The notes: generated by a model not told the origin, from the sequence alone. Counted from the first letter of the stretch, positions 12,133 to 23,770 are shown. The stretch: DNA of 64,000 nucleotides from Theocolax elegans (GCA_026168455.1 CM047428.1:35825255-35889254); one strand, 5' to 3'. A program made the numbers and translations.

Positions 12133-12490
12133 TGTAACGTGGTATTTGTGAGCCCGGTAAATTTAATTATTTGTAATAATTAAAAATAACCGTTGGGCCG
12201 CGTTGCTCAATACCGCGCACACAATCAATTTATTGTTGTCGCGAAGATGCTGGCTATCGCCAGGAACACGAGTTAGCTGGAACGCACGGTGTGGAGGATT
12301 CGGGCGATCCTCCTTGACTCAACACGATTTAACTTGTGATGTAGCAACATTACTGGGTGTCGCCGGGGGAATCGTTGCTGGTGCATGCACGTTCGCGCAC
12401 TACTCCGCGGTAGCACGGTGGGGATCCTGCATACCCGGGGAAACGGTCGCGAGGCACGTGACTTTATTGGAGATAAGACTTTCGTATGGG
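12133..12490 (+). mobile_element. LTR fragment of the TGTAACG family
   Basis: Starts TGTAACGTGGTATTTGTG and matches the first ~190 bp of the solo LTR at 27922-28948, including CCGTTGGGCCGCGTTG and AGGAACACGAGTT. The two then diverge (GC-rich CGCCGGGGGAATCG here). It is truncated, and no end or target duplication was found. Confidence 0.65.
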
Positions 12491-12539
12491 TAAATATATC
12501 AGCATATTACGCTATTTGACAGTAATTACTTTAAATTCG

Positions 12540-12790
12540 GAAAGTCGAAATACCAGTTGGGACAATGATAACGTATACAAATTAGTTGTCATTTTTATCT
12601 ATAGTGGGGTAAATATGGGTAGCTTTATTACACCTGTGACGGATGCGGAAGGGTTGGAGAAATATAATATTGCCGGATCCCTCGCAGGTAACGAGAAAGA
12701 ATAGATAGGGATGTTATAAGATTGAGGGAGATAGAAAATCGAGGAAGAAGTCTGACGTGGTTCTGAATTCGGATCCTCGCCATTCTGCAT
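12540..12790 (+). mobile_element. LTR-like fragment related to G1 LTR
   Basis: GGGACAATGATAACGTATAC and AGTTGTCATTTTTATCTATAG align in order with 8610-8650 of the G1 LTR. Weaker similarity follows (CAGGTRACRMGARAGA-like near 12683-12700). It may be the remains of another G1-related LTR; the rest of the region, to about 14909 (CCCCGTCACA), could be part of it but does not align by eye. Confidence 0.45.
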
Positions 12791-14314
12791 CTATCAATCT
12801 AAGATATAGCAGTGCTTTATAATTTCAACCAGAATATCCATTATTATATTTTATTTAAGGAGAGTTAAAATTGACAATCGTGGGATCAAGGAGATATAAC
12901 TATTCTTTTTCATTTCAGGGGGATAAACGGTAGGAAGTGCCAGGAAAAAAGAGTGCACAAAATCAAGAATACTAAGTGAATTAGTGCGCGTTTATTAACC
13001 TGTTAAATTATTTATTTAACTAATTTAAAAATCAACGTTCTCTCTCTCTCTCGTAGTTAGTGGTGCCACGGGATCTATTCTTAGATCCCGTAATAAAATA
13101 TTATAAACCGTCATTTTCTTTCGGAGTATTAATATTCGTTATCGCGGTTTAAACGCATTTACGGTCGTTTTTCCGAATTAAACAATCTTAAAAAGTGAAA
13201 ATAGTAAAAATTATATACTGTGCAAATCCTGGAGACTAATAAGTTATGCATGAGACGTACCAATCTGCATCGTATTATAAATTTATAAATATGAATGAAT
13301 AAAAAATAAATTAATTTTTTGAGATTAAAATATTTTTAGAAGATTAGACAAGTTTCTGCAATAAGTGATGACATTTATTTCGTACCGTTGACGAACAACA
13401 AAGATATACCAACTCCCATACCGAAATAGTAAAAAACAGATTTTGTGTTTACGTCATTGATATTAGATCACGCTGAAAATGAATGCCGCAACATTTTATG
13501 TAACCTTCAAAAATAAGGTTGAAGCTCGATATTTTGTTTTGGAAACTAAAACTTCATCGCGAAATAGACATTTTCATGAACAAAGATAATTTTAGGATTT
13601 GTTTACTTTTTTCCCGTTTTGACCTCATCAATAACGCTAAAAAGCTAGATCGAACTTTCGCTTATGCAATATAACGGTAAGCGAATTACCGATCAGGTAA
13701 ACAACGCGAAAGAGGATATACAGCGCGGCGCGCGCACGAACGCGCGGGAATCGTGCGCGCCCAGCTGGGAGAGTACCGATATAGCGCGCGCACGATGTAT
13801 ATACAGGCCGATATAACGGTCTCTTTTATCGTGTTTTATCGGAGAAGCGTCGATGTGTGTGATACGGTGTGGGTGCGGACAGGCTTCCTCCATGCGACCC
13901 AACACGCCGAACAAAGCCGTACGCCTCCACCACTCCGGATTTCGTCTACGGAAAAGACGGAAGATCGAGGCCAATTCGCCCAAAGGAGTGAGAGAGAAAG
14001 AGAGAACTACGGGGAGATCACGCGCTTTCGTTCCCGCCGTTTCAACGTATTTCGAGCGGTATCTCGTGAATACAAAGATGAGTGGTGCACCACGTTGGAC
14101 CCGCGTGTCCCGTTGATAATTTTCCGATTTTCCTGGTACGGTCCAGGTGAGGAAGCGTTCCTCTTTTTCCCCCTCTCGTGACAAATCCCGCTCGGGTAGA
14201 CAGATCGGTGGTTCGCGGGAGCCACTTCACGAGAGAAAGGCGCGCGTGACGTAGGAAGCTTCTACGTCAGAGCTCCCTACGTCAGAGATACATACGTCAC
14301 ACGGTGTGACGTAT
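12791..14314. other. Unassigned stretch with GC-rich block
   Basis: 12791-13690 is AT-rich with a short CT repeat at 13039-13052. From about 13690 to 14310 GC rises sharply, with runs such as GCGCGCGCACGAACGCGCGG and repeated ACGTCA/TGACGT words at 14247-14312 (TACGTCAGAGCTCCCTACGTCAG). Open frames occur on both strands, as expected from GC-rich sequence, but none has a recognisable domain. It could be an LTR regulatory region or a CpG-rich promoter; TGACGTA/TACGTCA resembles CRE sites. Confidence 0.4.
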
Positions 14315-14421
14315 CCCTAATAGCACTGTCCGCCTCGAAGACATTTTTAAAACGTTTTTAAGCGTTTTAAACGTTTTAAAAACGTCTGATAACGTATTTA
14401 AGACGTTTTGTGCTGGCAGGG
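14315..14421. mobile_element. Compact hairpin element F1 (AAACGTTTT repeats)
   Basis: A complete ~107-bp unit: CCCTAATAGCAC on the left and GTGCTGGCAGGG on the right, with AAAACGTTTTT, GCGTTTTAAACGTTTTAAAAACG and AGACGTTTT inside. Same family as 16092-16215 (CCCTATTAGCACATAATGTC) and 55897-55925 (CCCCGTCAGCACAAAACGTC). Every internal motif is close to self-complementary. No clear target duplication. Confidence 0.7.
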
Positions 14422-15160
14422 ATGCCATCAGGTTAAGCAGCCGATCATTCCCGGATCGGTTGCTAGTAACTCGTTAGTTAATAGGTTTTAACTACTTGTT
14501 TTTGCGCTGACCTCGGGGGTAGTCATCGGTACGACTCCTCGTAAATTGTTAATGTTGATTTGTTGTTAATTTATTAATATTTAATTGTTTATCTAATAAA
14601 TCGACTCGGCGAGACAATCTTTCTCGCCGATTAACGTAAAATATCGATTATTGATAGTGTTTTACCGGTTACTGCGTCCTATCCTACGAATACCGCCCTC
14701 TCCGGTGTTTATCCTAGTTGGCAATTTTGGGCATAGGGCCCAACACACGGTATCTAAGTCAAACGAGGTGTTTGACGTTGTTAACGGCATTGCACGGGAA
14801 TCAAAGTGATTTCCAGCCGCATCGTGGGACTGCACACTTAAGGTTGGTAAGTTGGGAAAAATTGGGCCTAACCGGGGGCCTTACATTTCTCCAGTACCCA
14901 CCCCGTCACAGCAATTAAAATACAATATGACCTTGACTGTAAATTTTCAAGGTTAAGGATACCGCAGAGATTTTTTAAAATATTTTTTATAAACAGTATA
15001 TAAAATTACGAAAGAAATCACTCTAAAATTCTCGCTTCTACTAGGGATGAAATTTGACCTTGAAATACCTATTTTCAAGGTGAATAATATTTTGAGGAAT
15101 TATAAAACTATTTTATATATACATTCAAAACATCAAAATTGATCTAAAATCATTAAATAT
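14422..15160. other. No gene seen
   Basis: AT-rich sequence with no supported ORF. TTTTCAAGGTTAAGGATACCGC at 14946-14967 has a TTAA and may mark the left end of a piggyBac-like remnant closing at 15213. Confidence 0.4.
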
Positions 15161-15177
15161 GTTGTGTATTTTAAGAG

Positions 15178-15213
15178 GTCGATATATCGACCACCCCCGC
15201 AGTCAAAAGGTTA
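15178..15213. mobile_element. Possible piggyBac-like terminus with 16-bp palindrome
   Basis: GGTCGATATATCGACC (15178-15193) is a perfect 16-bp palindrome, followed by CACCCCCGCAGTCAAAAGG and TTAA. The outer word resembles the terminus of the MITE at 9009-9147 (GCAGTCTAAAGG-TTAA). It may be the right end of a TTAA element whose left end is unclear. Confidence 0.45.
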
Positions 15214-15257
15214 ATAATAAATATAGTCTATTATAATTAATGAGTATTTAAACGTAC

Positions 15258-15695
15258 TGAAACAAGGATGCCAGTTTTCCATATTTTTTTGATCGATAAT
15301 ATCAAATTCATTCTCCGCATTGACATTTTGTTTTTCGTCATTAACAAGATTCTCTTCTTGGAAAGAATTTTCTTGTAGCTCATGAAAATTGTTTTCAGTT
15401 GATTTTAATTCTAAGTTATTGGATGTGGAAGGTTTATTATGTGAAAATACTTTAGAGATAGTATAAACGTTTCTTACAGTATTATCTATGTCATCATCTC
15501 TTTGAATTATAGTTTGATATTCCTGCTCATCTAAAATAATCTTATTTGCAGAATTATATGGATCTGTTAAAATAAACATATTATTCAACTAAATTTTAAA
15601 TAACTGTAAAAGTAAAAAAGTATTTTTACCTTTAGTTTTGTTTACGACAACTGTATTGACTATTGGCAGCGAAGCCAAAAATTCATCCAGATTAC
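15258..15695 (-). pseudogene. Orphan two-exon coding fragment
   Basis: Two minus-strand exons fit splice rules. Exon A 15695-15630 lies between ...TACAG and GTAAAAA (GNLDEFLASLPIVNTVVVNK, then TK). Exon B 15563-15258 lies between TTTTAACAG and GTACGT (DPYNSANKIILDEQEYQTII onward, rich in Asn, Glu and Asp). They join in phase 1 without a stop over about 124 residues. No domain is recognised. The composition resembles coding fragments at 16611-16400 and 38723-38382, so this may be part of the same EnSpm-like or another host gene. No start or terminal exon was found. Confidence 0.45.
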
Positions 15696-15750
15696 CTGTA
15701 ATGAAATATAAATAATAAAGCATAATATATATATAGTCATATATATATAT

Positions 15751-15894
15751 TATCAGTTGAATAGAATTTATCGATCTTCCCAAGTCAGAGGTGAAGGCCT
15801 ACCGAAACGTTACAAAAAAAGAAAAATGTATTAAAATTTCTTTTTTACCTTCACCTCTGACTTGGGAAGATCGATAAATTCTATTCAACTGATA
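15751..15894. repeat. Perfect 47-bp inverted repeat
   Basis: TATCAGTTGAATAGAATTTA onward (15751-15797) is repeated exactly in reverse complement at 15848-15894, around a 50-bp loop. An AT dinucleotide run precedes the left arm. It is probably a short MITE flanked by TA, or a hairpin RNA source. Confidence 0.8.
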
Positions 15895-16091
15895 TTAAAA
15901 AATACCAAGTGATAAAATCAAAATTTCAACATGAATATATATAGTTAAAAAATACTGTAGAACAATAGTTAGAATTAAAAATGCCTGTCGATGGGCTTGA
16001 GTTGTCTAATGCGTTATTTTTTTCTAACAAAATTGCATTCAAATGGCTCTTCTTTAAATTTGGAGAATTAATTGTTTTGTATGGTTCTTTA

Positions 16092-16215
16092 CCCTATTAG
16101 CACATAATGTCTTAAAAACGTTTAAATTACGTTGCGGCTAAAACCTTTAAACGTTAGAATTTAATACTTAAGAAACGTTTGAACTACGTTTAAATTTGGT
16201 TAAAATGTCCTATTT
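16092..16215. mobile_element. Family F fragment (F2)
   Basis: Begins CCCTATTAGCACATAATGTC and contains AAAAACGTTTAAATTACG, CTTTAAACGTTAG and GAAACGTTTGAACTACGTTT, the AAACGTTT motif array of family F. The right terminus is not seen. Confidence 0.55.
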
Positions 16216-16399
16216 AATTTTAGAAAAGTAATATTTTTTAACCTATTTCAAATGTATTTTTAACATTGGATAAACAAAATTATCCGATGTATATTATTAT
16301 GGAGCATGCGCAGTTGTTACTTATCAATTATAGCTATGCGCAATTGTTATTTTTGCATATATAAATAATTTATATTTCTATATATTAATTTATATTTAT

Positions 16400-16611
16400 A
16401 AATAATATAAAAATAGCATTTCGTCGCCGAGTATTCGTCGATTCTCTTCCATTTATAGCTTTTTGTGAATTTATTTCATCATTTTCTTTATTAGCACTAT
16501 AATTGGAAGTATTGTCAGTATTGTGTATAACAATGTCGTCTTTATTTAACGTAATCGTTTGATGCGATTCATCATCGGTGTTGCGATCAAATAAATTTGC
16601 TTGCGAATCGC
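16400..16611 (-). pseudogene. Orphan Asn/Asp-rich coding fragment
   Basis: Open for about 70 codons on the minus strand with no ATG: SDSQANLFDRNTDDESHQTI, later HNTDNTSNYSANKENDE and NTRRRNA. Low-complexity acidic sequence like the fragment at 38723-38382. It is bounded on the right by family E at 16613. It probably belongs to a broken mobile-element protein; function unknown. Confidence 0.35.
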
Positions 16612-16612
16612 T

Positions 16613-16785
16613 ACCCTACTAGCACTCAACGTTGTAGCAACGTTGTGACAACGTTGTTTTGACAATGCTACAACATTGTTATAAAAGTTGTTAAAACGTT
16701 GGAGCAACATTGCTACAACGTGGGATATGTCCGCTAATATTTATGTAAGGTACCGCGATAGGTGGAAATAACTTTGTTATTGTTG
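16613..16785. mobile_element. Left half of a family E hairpin element
   Basis: CCCTACTAGCACTCAACGTTG opens a block of CAACGTTGTAGCAACGTTGTG-like words, then ACGTGGGATATGTCCGCTAATATT and ACCGCGATAGGTGGAAAT, in the order seen in the cores of B1 and B2. It stops near 16785, where the CsRn1-type pol begins, so the right half is missing. Confidence 0.7.
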
Positions 16786-17413
16786 AAATAAGCATTTGTC
16801 TAAATTTAATTTCAGATTTATTTAACCTGTAACGTAGCGTTTCTAAATGCTTATGGTGTTTGGCTTCATTATGCAATGCTATTAAAATGTCATCTAAGAA
16901 CACGAAAATATAGTCCAAATCGCCTAATATTTTATTAATATGCCTTTGAAAGGTGTGGCTCGCATTTCTAAAACCAAAGCCCATAGCAGTATATTCAAAA
17001 AGTCCGAAAGGTGTTATAATAGCCATTTTCGGAATATCTTTTTCCGCTATTGGTATATGATGATATGCTTTGAACAAATCCGATGATATGAAATATGTTC
17101 TACCGTCCAGGAAATTGGAAAAATCATGCAGATTAGGAATAGGATATCTGTCAGGAATCGTGACTGCATTTAACTTTCTATAATCACCACAAAGTCTCGA
17201 CTCATTATTTTTCTTTTTTACCATTTGGATAGGCGATGCCCAAGGACTACTAGATGGTCTACAAATGCCTAGTTTGCAAAGCTTATCTATTTCAGATTTT
17301 GCTGCTTTTAGTTTATCCGGAGCAAGCCTTCTTGCTTTTTGGTAAATGGGTGGCCCTATTGTCGAAATTCTATGTACTACATCACTTTGTGAAAATGGGA
17401 CTGGTTTATACAT
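16786..17413 (-). pseudogene. pol: CsRn1-type reverse transcriptase, truncated
   Basis: Minus-strand RT of a Ty3/gypsy element. Visible blocks in order: HRISTIGPPIYQKARRLAPD, LGICRPSSSPWASPIQMVKK, RLCGDYRKLNAVTIPDRYPI, ISSDLFKAYHHIPIAEKDIP, and the catalytic box YIFVFLDDILIALHNEAKHH. Its codons stop being RT-like after ETLRYRLN near 16820, where family E sequence abuts, so RNase H and integrase are absent. The remainder of the open frame toward 16691 is E-derived. It continues upstream into a protease, with a stop or frameshift between them near 17406. Confidence 0.85.
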
Positions 17414-17860
17414 TAGGAAATTTCGATATAATATTATAAAATTTATGTGTTGGGCTTACTAAAGAAATTGACAAAAATTGTGACGTTGTGGTCTCACCTT
17501 TAACAGTTTCACCCGTTTTAATATAGTGAATAGTGCCTTTATATAAATCCGGTATTAAATGGAAATAAGATATCGCGTCACCACCTAAGATGGGATAGGG
17601 AACGTCAGCAATGACGAAACGCCATGCTAGATTTTCGGAAAATTCTAAATTCAATACACGATTCTTATAACCGTATGTAGAAATATGCGAATTATTTGCT
17701 GCATATAATTTCATGCTTGATTGCTTATTAATGCAATTACCCGGTTTAGGCATAATTTAAATTTCTGCGCCTGTGTCAATAAGTAACTTTTCACCCGTTA
17801 TTCTATCTAAAATATGGAGACGAATAGATGCACCTCCGGACATAGCCGCCAAACATCTTT
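17414..17860 (-). pseudogene. pol: CsRn1-type protease region
   Basis: Reads KLYAANNSHISTYGYKNRVL, then FSENLAWRFVIADVPYPILG, then SYFHLIPDLY, the conserved region after the aspartic protease active site in CsRn1-like elements. The upstream DTGA box is visible in another frame near 17762-17790 (LLIDTGAEI), separated by a stop at 17754-17756. The protein would process the Gag-Pol precursor. The frame is broken. Confidence 0.75.
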
Positions 17861-19081
17861 CTTTTTATTATTATTTTTATTTTTAGGACTAGTTACCTCC
17901 CCATTATCGTTTTTATTTTTATTCCTAAGTCTAAAGTTACACGGCGGTATGCAATAATATGCTTTTTCATCAAATCTATTATGGTAAGTACAAAAATTGT
18001 CTTTTTTCGGCGAAGAATTATTTTTCGCGTTTCTACTACTCGATCGACCGCGCCAATTATTATTACCTCTATTTCTAGAGCGTCCTTAAAATTATTTACC
18101 GTTATTATTATTCATCTGCTGTCCCGATCGGTTAGAGAAATTTGAAGAATTTTCGACATTATTAGTACTAACCGCATTGATTTTACTAGAACTTCTTTTA
18201 AAAGCATCGTATAAAATATCCGCTTTTTCTAAAACTTTAGCTTCCGGCTTTTCTTCAATATATTCCTGAATTAAAACGAAAATATTATAAGGTAACCGTT
18301 CTTTCCAAACTCTAAGTATAGTTTTACGTGGAACCATCCCATCTGCCGCATTTATTATTTCATTAAAGAAAATTGACGGTAATTTATCGTCTAAACTAGC
18401 ATCTCCGAATAATTTATTTAGTTTTTGGTCTGTAGTTTTAGTATATTTATATAAAAGAGCTGATTTAATCTTCGCGTATTTACCCTCCGGCGGAATATTT
18501 TCTAAAATGTCCATATTATCACGTTTAACATTATCACCTGAATTCCTTAATAAAACACTGTATTTATCTACATCGTCGGTGATTTGTTGTCTATTACAAT
18601 GCTTTTCTAAAGTGGCAAACCATTAGATAGGATCATGCGTTCAAAAATCTTGGAATTTAAAATCAGCTAAATAAGGACATCTATCAAAGTGATGATTATA
18701 CAGTAACTGATTTGGATTGCCGTCAGCGTTCGTAATGTCAGAATTTACATCAGTGTTCGTTGGGTTTTCGTCTATAGGCAATGGTTGAGAGTTAGATTTC
18801 TTTTCAAAGCTATGATGCATCAATTCAGTCAATTTACCAATTCTCTCTTTTAAATCTAAAAATTCATCTTTAGTTACGAAATTAGAATTATTTCCCTTAT
18901 CAATCACGGTTGTTTGCTTAGCAGCATTGTCATTAGGCGTTTCAATTCCTTTATCTGCCATTATGGCTTTATAAATACGACCACTTCTTAATAAAGATAG
19001 ATTGCCAGATGCTACTGGTGAACGTGGTAGTTCAATAGTTGATTTAAATGCCAAGGTAAACTCTAAATTGGCCTTGCTCAT
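17861..19081 (-). pseudogene. gag: CsRn1-type gag
   Basis: ATG at 19081 (MSKANLEFTLAFKSTIELPR). The capsid part continues past a stop near 18640 (HHFDRCPYLADFKFQDF, then FATLEKHCNRQ) and in 18514-18092 (DILENIPPEGKYAKIKSALL, KLNKLFGDASLDDKLPSIFF). Near 17930-18000 another frame carries FCTYHNRFDEKAYYCIPPCN, the C-H-C-C Gag zinc finger typical of the CsRn1 clade in place of CCHC knuckles. Stops near 18641 and 18090 disable it. Confidence 0.8.
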
Positions 19082-20400
19082 TTAGTGTGTGAGACTTACA
19101 AGTGCCCTAAGTGTATACGTAGATACACAATATAAATTTTCGCAAACTAAATTTGTAAGATGTAAATAGACTGTCTAAACCCTAACGAATCTAATGACTT
19201 CCATGACCTCTGCTACTGCCTATGGCTTAGCAGACAATAACAAGGAAAATTCCTTAGCTGACTACTATCCATTACGGTGTTAGAACCGAGCAGCAACAAA
19301 GGAAATGAAAACAAACCTGTCCTTGTATGAAAGACATGCCTGGTATCGACAGACAATTAAAGTCGATTATGTTTTCAAAATTGATTTACTATTCAAAATT
19401 TTTGTATGAAAATAGCAAATTTTACTTTAAAAATGGAAATTCTTTCATAAAACTGTGACAAAACTTTTCTTTTGTTCTTTTATTATTTTTCATTAATCGA
19501 TTACTTGCAATAATATTAACTCGTCAAAGTTTTCTCAATTTTTAGAGATAATTGATATGAATTGATCAATTTCTCACTAATAAAAATTTAATTACTATTT
19601 ATTACTTGCAATTTTCACATTTAGCGTAAAAATGACTTTATATATTAATTCATAAAATATGCAAGTTTTTTTTCATTTATTTATGCCGAGCTTATTTATT
19701 TGTTTCGCTCAAGGCTATTTATACTGTGCTGATAGCATTTTGAGAAAAATGCATCAAGCACCGCGCTTACTAATTATTCTTTTTCGCATCGCACGCTATA
19801 CCTCCATAATGTCGAATTTCGATGTGAAGAACTCGATGCTCAGGATACCTGCTACGTTGATTCTCGTTGATGTCGATGTCGTTCGCCGACGACGATGTTG
19901 ATTTCGATCTATGATGACGATTGCCAACTTTGACGATTGCCGATAGATGTCGATGACGATGTTGTTGTTGTTACCTTGGGAGTCGTGCAGCAGAGGATGA
20001 TCGCCTCGAATACGCCGAGACGCACAGCGAACGATGTCGACCTCGTGGTAGCCGAAAACTTGAAACAATCAAGTTCGCTGAAATATAAGATATTTTTTCC
20101 TGTTGATAGCCGACAAGGTGTCTAGGCTATACGGTTGCCTCCTTAGTAAGATTATTCAACGTGAGTTCATACACTCGTCGAAAATGGCCTCATCCGGCTC
20201 GTCGAAATTGGACTCGTACGGTTCGAAAATGGATTCGTCCTGCTCGTCAACAAAATTTTCGGCGTCCTCGCAATAAATTGCCCTCGACCTCGCAATCCTC
20301 TCGTTTTATGACCACAGTACCTCGTGCTCGGCCTCGCAGCAGATTTTCCACCGGTTCACGAGCCTCAATTTTACGGCTTCCTCGTGAACGCCAGTTTCAG
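19082..20400 (-). other. Leader of the CsRn1-type element
   Basis: About 1.3 kb between the primer site and the gag ATG, long for this clade. 19650-20350 holds GATGTCGATGACGATGTTG-type and CTCGTCGAAAATGG-type low-complexity repeats and open frames on both strands without recognisable domains. It may include an unrelated insertion. Confidence 0.4.
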
Positions 20401-20411
20401 TCGGGTCACCA
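20401..20411 (-). promoter_or_regulatory. Primer binding site, tRNA-Trp type
   Basis: On the minus strand TGGTGACCCGA follows the LTR end by one base. CsRn1-clade elements are known to use a tRNA-Trp primer with a TGGTGACCCCGACG-type site, so this agrees with the protein-based assignment. Confidence 0.65.
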
Positions 20412-20412
20412 C

Positions 20413-20660
20413 TGTGGGGTTTGTGCTTCCTCGTATCAGAAGGAAAGTGCGTAATAGTCCCCCACAGACTATCCGAGTTCGGGATGCAGGTTGGGTGAAG
20501 AGATTAGATGCTGCTTGCTAAAATAAGACAAGTTTATTAATACAGATCTACAATCTCTCGTCCACTCAGGCGGACTCATGCGCATGAATGCTAATGCGCG
20601 ACTGCCTGCTTTGGGTTAGCTTGAGCTTGTACTTGTATTATAGTCATTCCAGCTATAACA
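20413..20660 (-). mobile_element. 5' LTR of the CsRn1-type element
   Basis: On the minus strand the 248-bp segment begins TGTTATAGCTGGAATG at 20660 and ends CAAACCCCACA at 20413, next to the primer site. An AATAAA (minus strand, near 20539) fits its poly(A) signal. The length suits short CsRn1 LTRs. The 3' LTR is missing, so it cannot be verified by pairing. Confidence 0.65.
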
Positions 20661-20699
20661 TTACAAATAAGTTTATGTTATTATAATTAACTAATTTAA

Positions 20700-21229
20700 G
20701 GTAGTATATTTAAATGAATTATGGCAGTTTGATGTTTCGCTACATATTGTGTTAGAAAAAATATATTATAGCTAATAAATATATATCAATACCTAGCAAT
20801 GCATTGTAGTCCTGAGATGCAGTTATAGTATGTGGTACAGCAGTTAATTGTGCTAATGCACTTGTAGTTGCTAATGAACCATTTGCTGATGGTGACAAAT
20901 TTTGTGATTCTGACAATTGCATAACTTTGGCTTCCTGTAGTGCTTTGCGCTGTCTTTGTTAAATAGACATTTGAGCAGCAAAATTACAAATATTATTGTT
21001 ATTATGAAATATATTATTGTTATTATGAAGTATATTTTTCATTAAATTTTTCTTACATAGATCTGAAAGACTCTTAAATCCAGTAAATTATTGATTACCA
21101 ACTGTAAATGAAGTTGGTCTTTTTCTTCTTTTGTTCGAGCTTTGGTTTTTTAGAAGATTGTAGTATATTTGGAGGAGTTAAGTTGTATTTTCCTTTCTTT
21201 CTCCATGAACATACTTTAAAATATAATAT
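20700..21229 (-). pseudogene. C-terminal fragment of an EnSpm-like transposase gene
   Basis: Minus-strand coding traces: CSWRKKGKYNLTPPNILQSS and KKPKLEQKKKK (21208-21110), then past stops QRQRKALQEAKVMQLSESQN and SALAQLTAVPHTITASQDYN (20950-20800). The first part abuts the G2 LTR at 21230, and the rest of the presumed gene continues beyond G2 at 36569-38723 on the same strand. The join is inferred from order and strand, not from a continuous frame. Confidence 0.45.
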
Positions 21230-23091
21230 TGTGCCGTTGTCACAATTAAAATAAATTAAATACGCGCTACAGCGTATACACATGCATATATGATTATGGT
21301 TAAAATTTAAGTACACGAAAGTATTTTATAATAAGGCAATATTTTTATTAAACTAGACACACATAAGTAGTCACGTTCACACACACACACAGCGAGAATA
21401 TTATGAACAGCGTATCAGCTGATAATACACGTGTGCGCATACGGGTTAATTTATACGTAAGCGCATCTTCGGCAACCGGGACACACACACGCACATACAC
21501 CTATACTAATGTAAACCCGAACGCGAGGAAACAGGTGATCGCGGTGACGATGTACACCGGGCATTGTCGACACGAGGGTTAGGGGGGGAGCGGAGTAACG
21601 CACGCGATCGCTCTCTCCCGAATAATGATTATCAATAGCAACATGCTCGCGCCGCTATCAGAGTGGGGAGCATGATATAGCCGAGAGAGAGTATCGAGGT
21701 ATATTAAATATATAAGCATGTCTATATATATACGGCGTTCTCTCTCGCACTCATTGTATTTTGTGGCTAATTGATATTACGATTTATAGTTGGATTTTCT
21801 CGAGTATTTAAATTAATGTTTAAATGTTACATGAGTTATATGTTGATTTTATATATTATTGATGAAATCTATTATTTTATTACGTATTTTTGGTGTTTTT
21901 TGGTGACATATTTGGTGTTATAATTTGGTGTTTTTCGAGTATGATGAGATTAAGATATTTCGAGTCCGGCAATTTGATTTCGAGCGTCGCGCCATATGAG
22001 TGATTTTTCATGAGGACAATTATCCTCGCGCAGGTTCGCGCATCCTGGAATAAAACCAATCAAATTGTCGAGAGAATTTTCCACGAATATTATCGAGTTT
22101 CAGCCAACATATCCAATGATCTATAATCAGGTGATCTCAGAAAAGTTCGTTACGGGGGGCGGATCATCCCTCGATCGCGTCCTTCCGTTCTTGTTGTCCT
22201 AGCCTTGAGTGAGTGCAGAGGTGTTTTGGAAAAGCGTAAGAGAGATAATTTTGAGAAAACAGAGATATTGAGAAAGAGGAGTCTCCATTTTGAGAAATCA
22301 TAAGATAATATGAATTGATCATTGTGAGTCCAGGACGATAAGGACATTAATTAATTTATTGTGGACAGTTAAAAGAAATAATAATTGATATTGAGAGTGG
22401 ATTCAAGGTGGAATGTTGGTGAGACCGTTTAATATTTAATTTAATTTGCAGCTTCGAGAAATCATGGATAGATGATATAAATTAATTGTGTATATTTCGA
22501 GTCACATTTTTATTTACAGGTGTAGTTTTGATAAATTGAGTAAGGTAGCAAATCCGATAGTTTTAGAGTATCGGCAACAAACTTTTCTTTTCAGCTCGTG
22601 TTTAAATTAATATTTTTATTGAGAATCGAGTTAGTGTTGATTTTTGGCGCGAAATTACCCTACTTAGGTGTGTGTGAGTGAGATTGTGTGTGTGATCGCG
22701 TCGCGTTTTCTTTTCTTTTATTTATTAAATAATTGTTTATTAAATGGAATTGTTTAAGAAATTCGTATTGCGTTTCGTGTTTTAGATCGATGTATAGCAG
22801 CGGTCAATAACCATTGGGATGTAATTCGTTAAGTTGTGAATAAATTTAATTGTTAATTATAATTATAAATTGCTCATTTATTAGTAGTTGGTCCTCGTGT
22901 TGTCCGTATTGTCTGTGTCGTCGATAAAAATAATAAACTATCATTGCTGATTCGACGTGGGTTTCGCCATTTTTTCTGACCCCCCTTTATAGAGTGCGGA
23001 AATCTCAAGCCGAGGTGAAACTTTTAATTATAATCAATTGAGATAAACGGTTTTATAAGTTTGATAGTTTAAATGAAATCGACCCGTCACA
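21230..23091 (+). mobile_element. 5' LTR of gypsy element G2
   Basis: A 1,862-bp LTR starting TGTGCCGTTGTCACAATT and ending GAAATCGACCCGTCACA, closely repeated at 34647-36568. Differences are few: scattered substitutions, a ~36-bp segment present only in the 3' copy near 36497, and a short duplication near 34680. It contains CA repeats, a GA-rich block and many TCGAG words. ATAT before it (21226-21229) equals ATAT after the 3' LTR (36569-36572), a 4-5 bp target duplication. The near identity indicates a relatively recent insertion. Confidence 0.93.
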
Positions 23092-23093
23092 AA

Positions 23094-23104
23094 TGGCGCC
23101 CAAC
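23094..23104 (+). promoter_or_regulatory. G2 primer binding site (tRNA-Lys type)
   Basis: TGGCGCCCAAC lies two bases after the LTR end. It is complementary to the CCA-bearing 3' end of lysine tRNAs, as in many retroelements. Start of minus-strand DNA synthesis is inferred. Confidence 0.8.
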
Positions 23105-23770
23105 TTTTTAAATTAAACAAAAATTTATGTTAATAGATTTCGTGTAGAGAGACCGACGCTAAGTCGACAAAATGGCATAGTAAGTTCTTTTCGAGAGTTG
23201 AGTAGCAGTTTATGGATTTGTCGAGTCAGCCGAGTTAGAATTATTGTGTAAAGACACACTAGGAGCAATTTTGAAAATTATTTATTTGATCTAATGGTTA
23301 TTGGTTTTAAAGTATGTGTATGAGAGTGAGAGATGATTAGTTAACAAAGTGTCCCTTAGTTAATATTTAAAACCTTACTCAATTCAGGACTGCACCTGGA
23401 TAAACCAACATTTCATCTGCGTCGAAGTAGGCGACGTATTATCTAATAATAATTATTATTTATTACAATGTTGAATTTTGTTTTATGTTTTTGTAAGAGG
23501 AGATTTTAGCGAGATTTGTGGTATATATTGTGTTGTACCTTAGTGCAATTTCATCAACACCGTCGTTCCTTAAGGGTGGGCCCAAATTATTTTTTTTCTT
23601 ACCCTGGGTTTCGCGAAAGTTGATGAAAAATTTGTTATAGAGTGTGTATATGAATATTTTTTTCTCCTACGGTTTTCCTTCCTAAACCTACACATACACG
23701 AAAGAATTTTTCGAGATTTGTTTTGCGGAAAATTCAATCATCTTGTGAATTTAAGAGATATTGGTGGTAT

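Noticed and set aside
13693..14230. Long open frames on both strands in the GC-rich block
   Set aside because: Overlapping frames on both strands are expected where stop codons are rare; no recognised motif.
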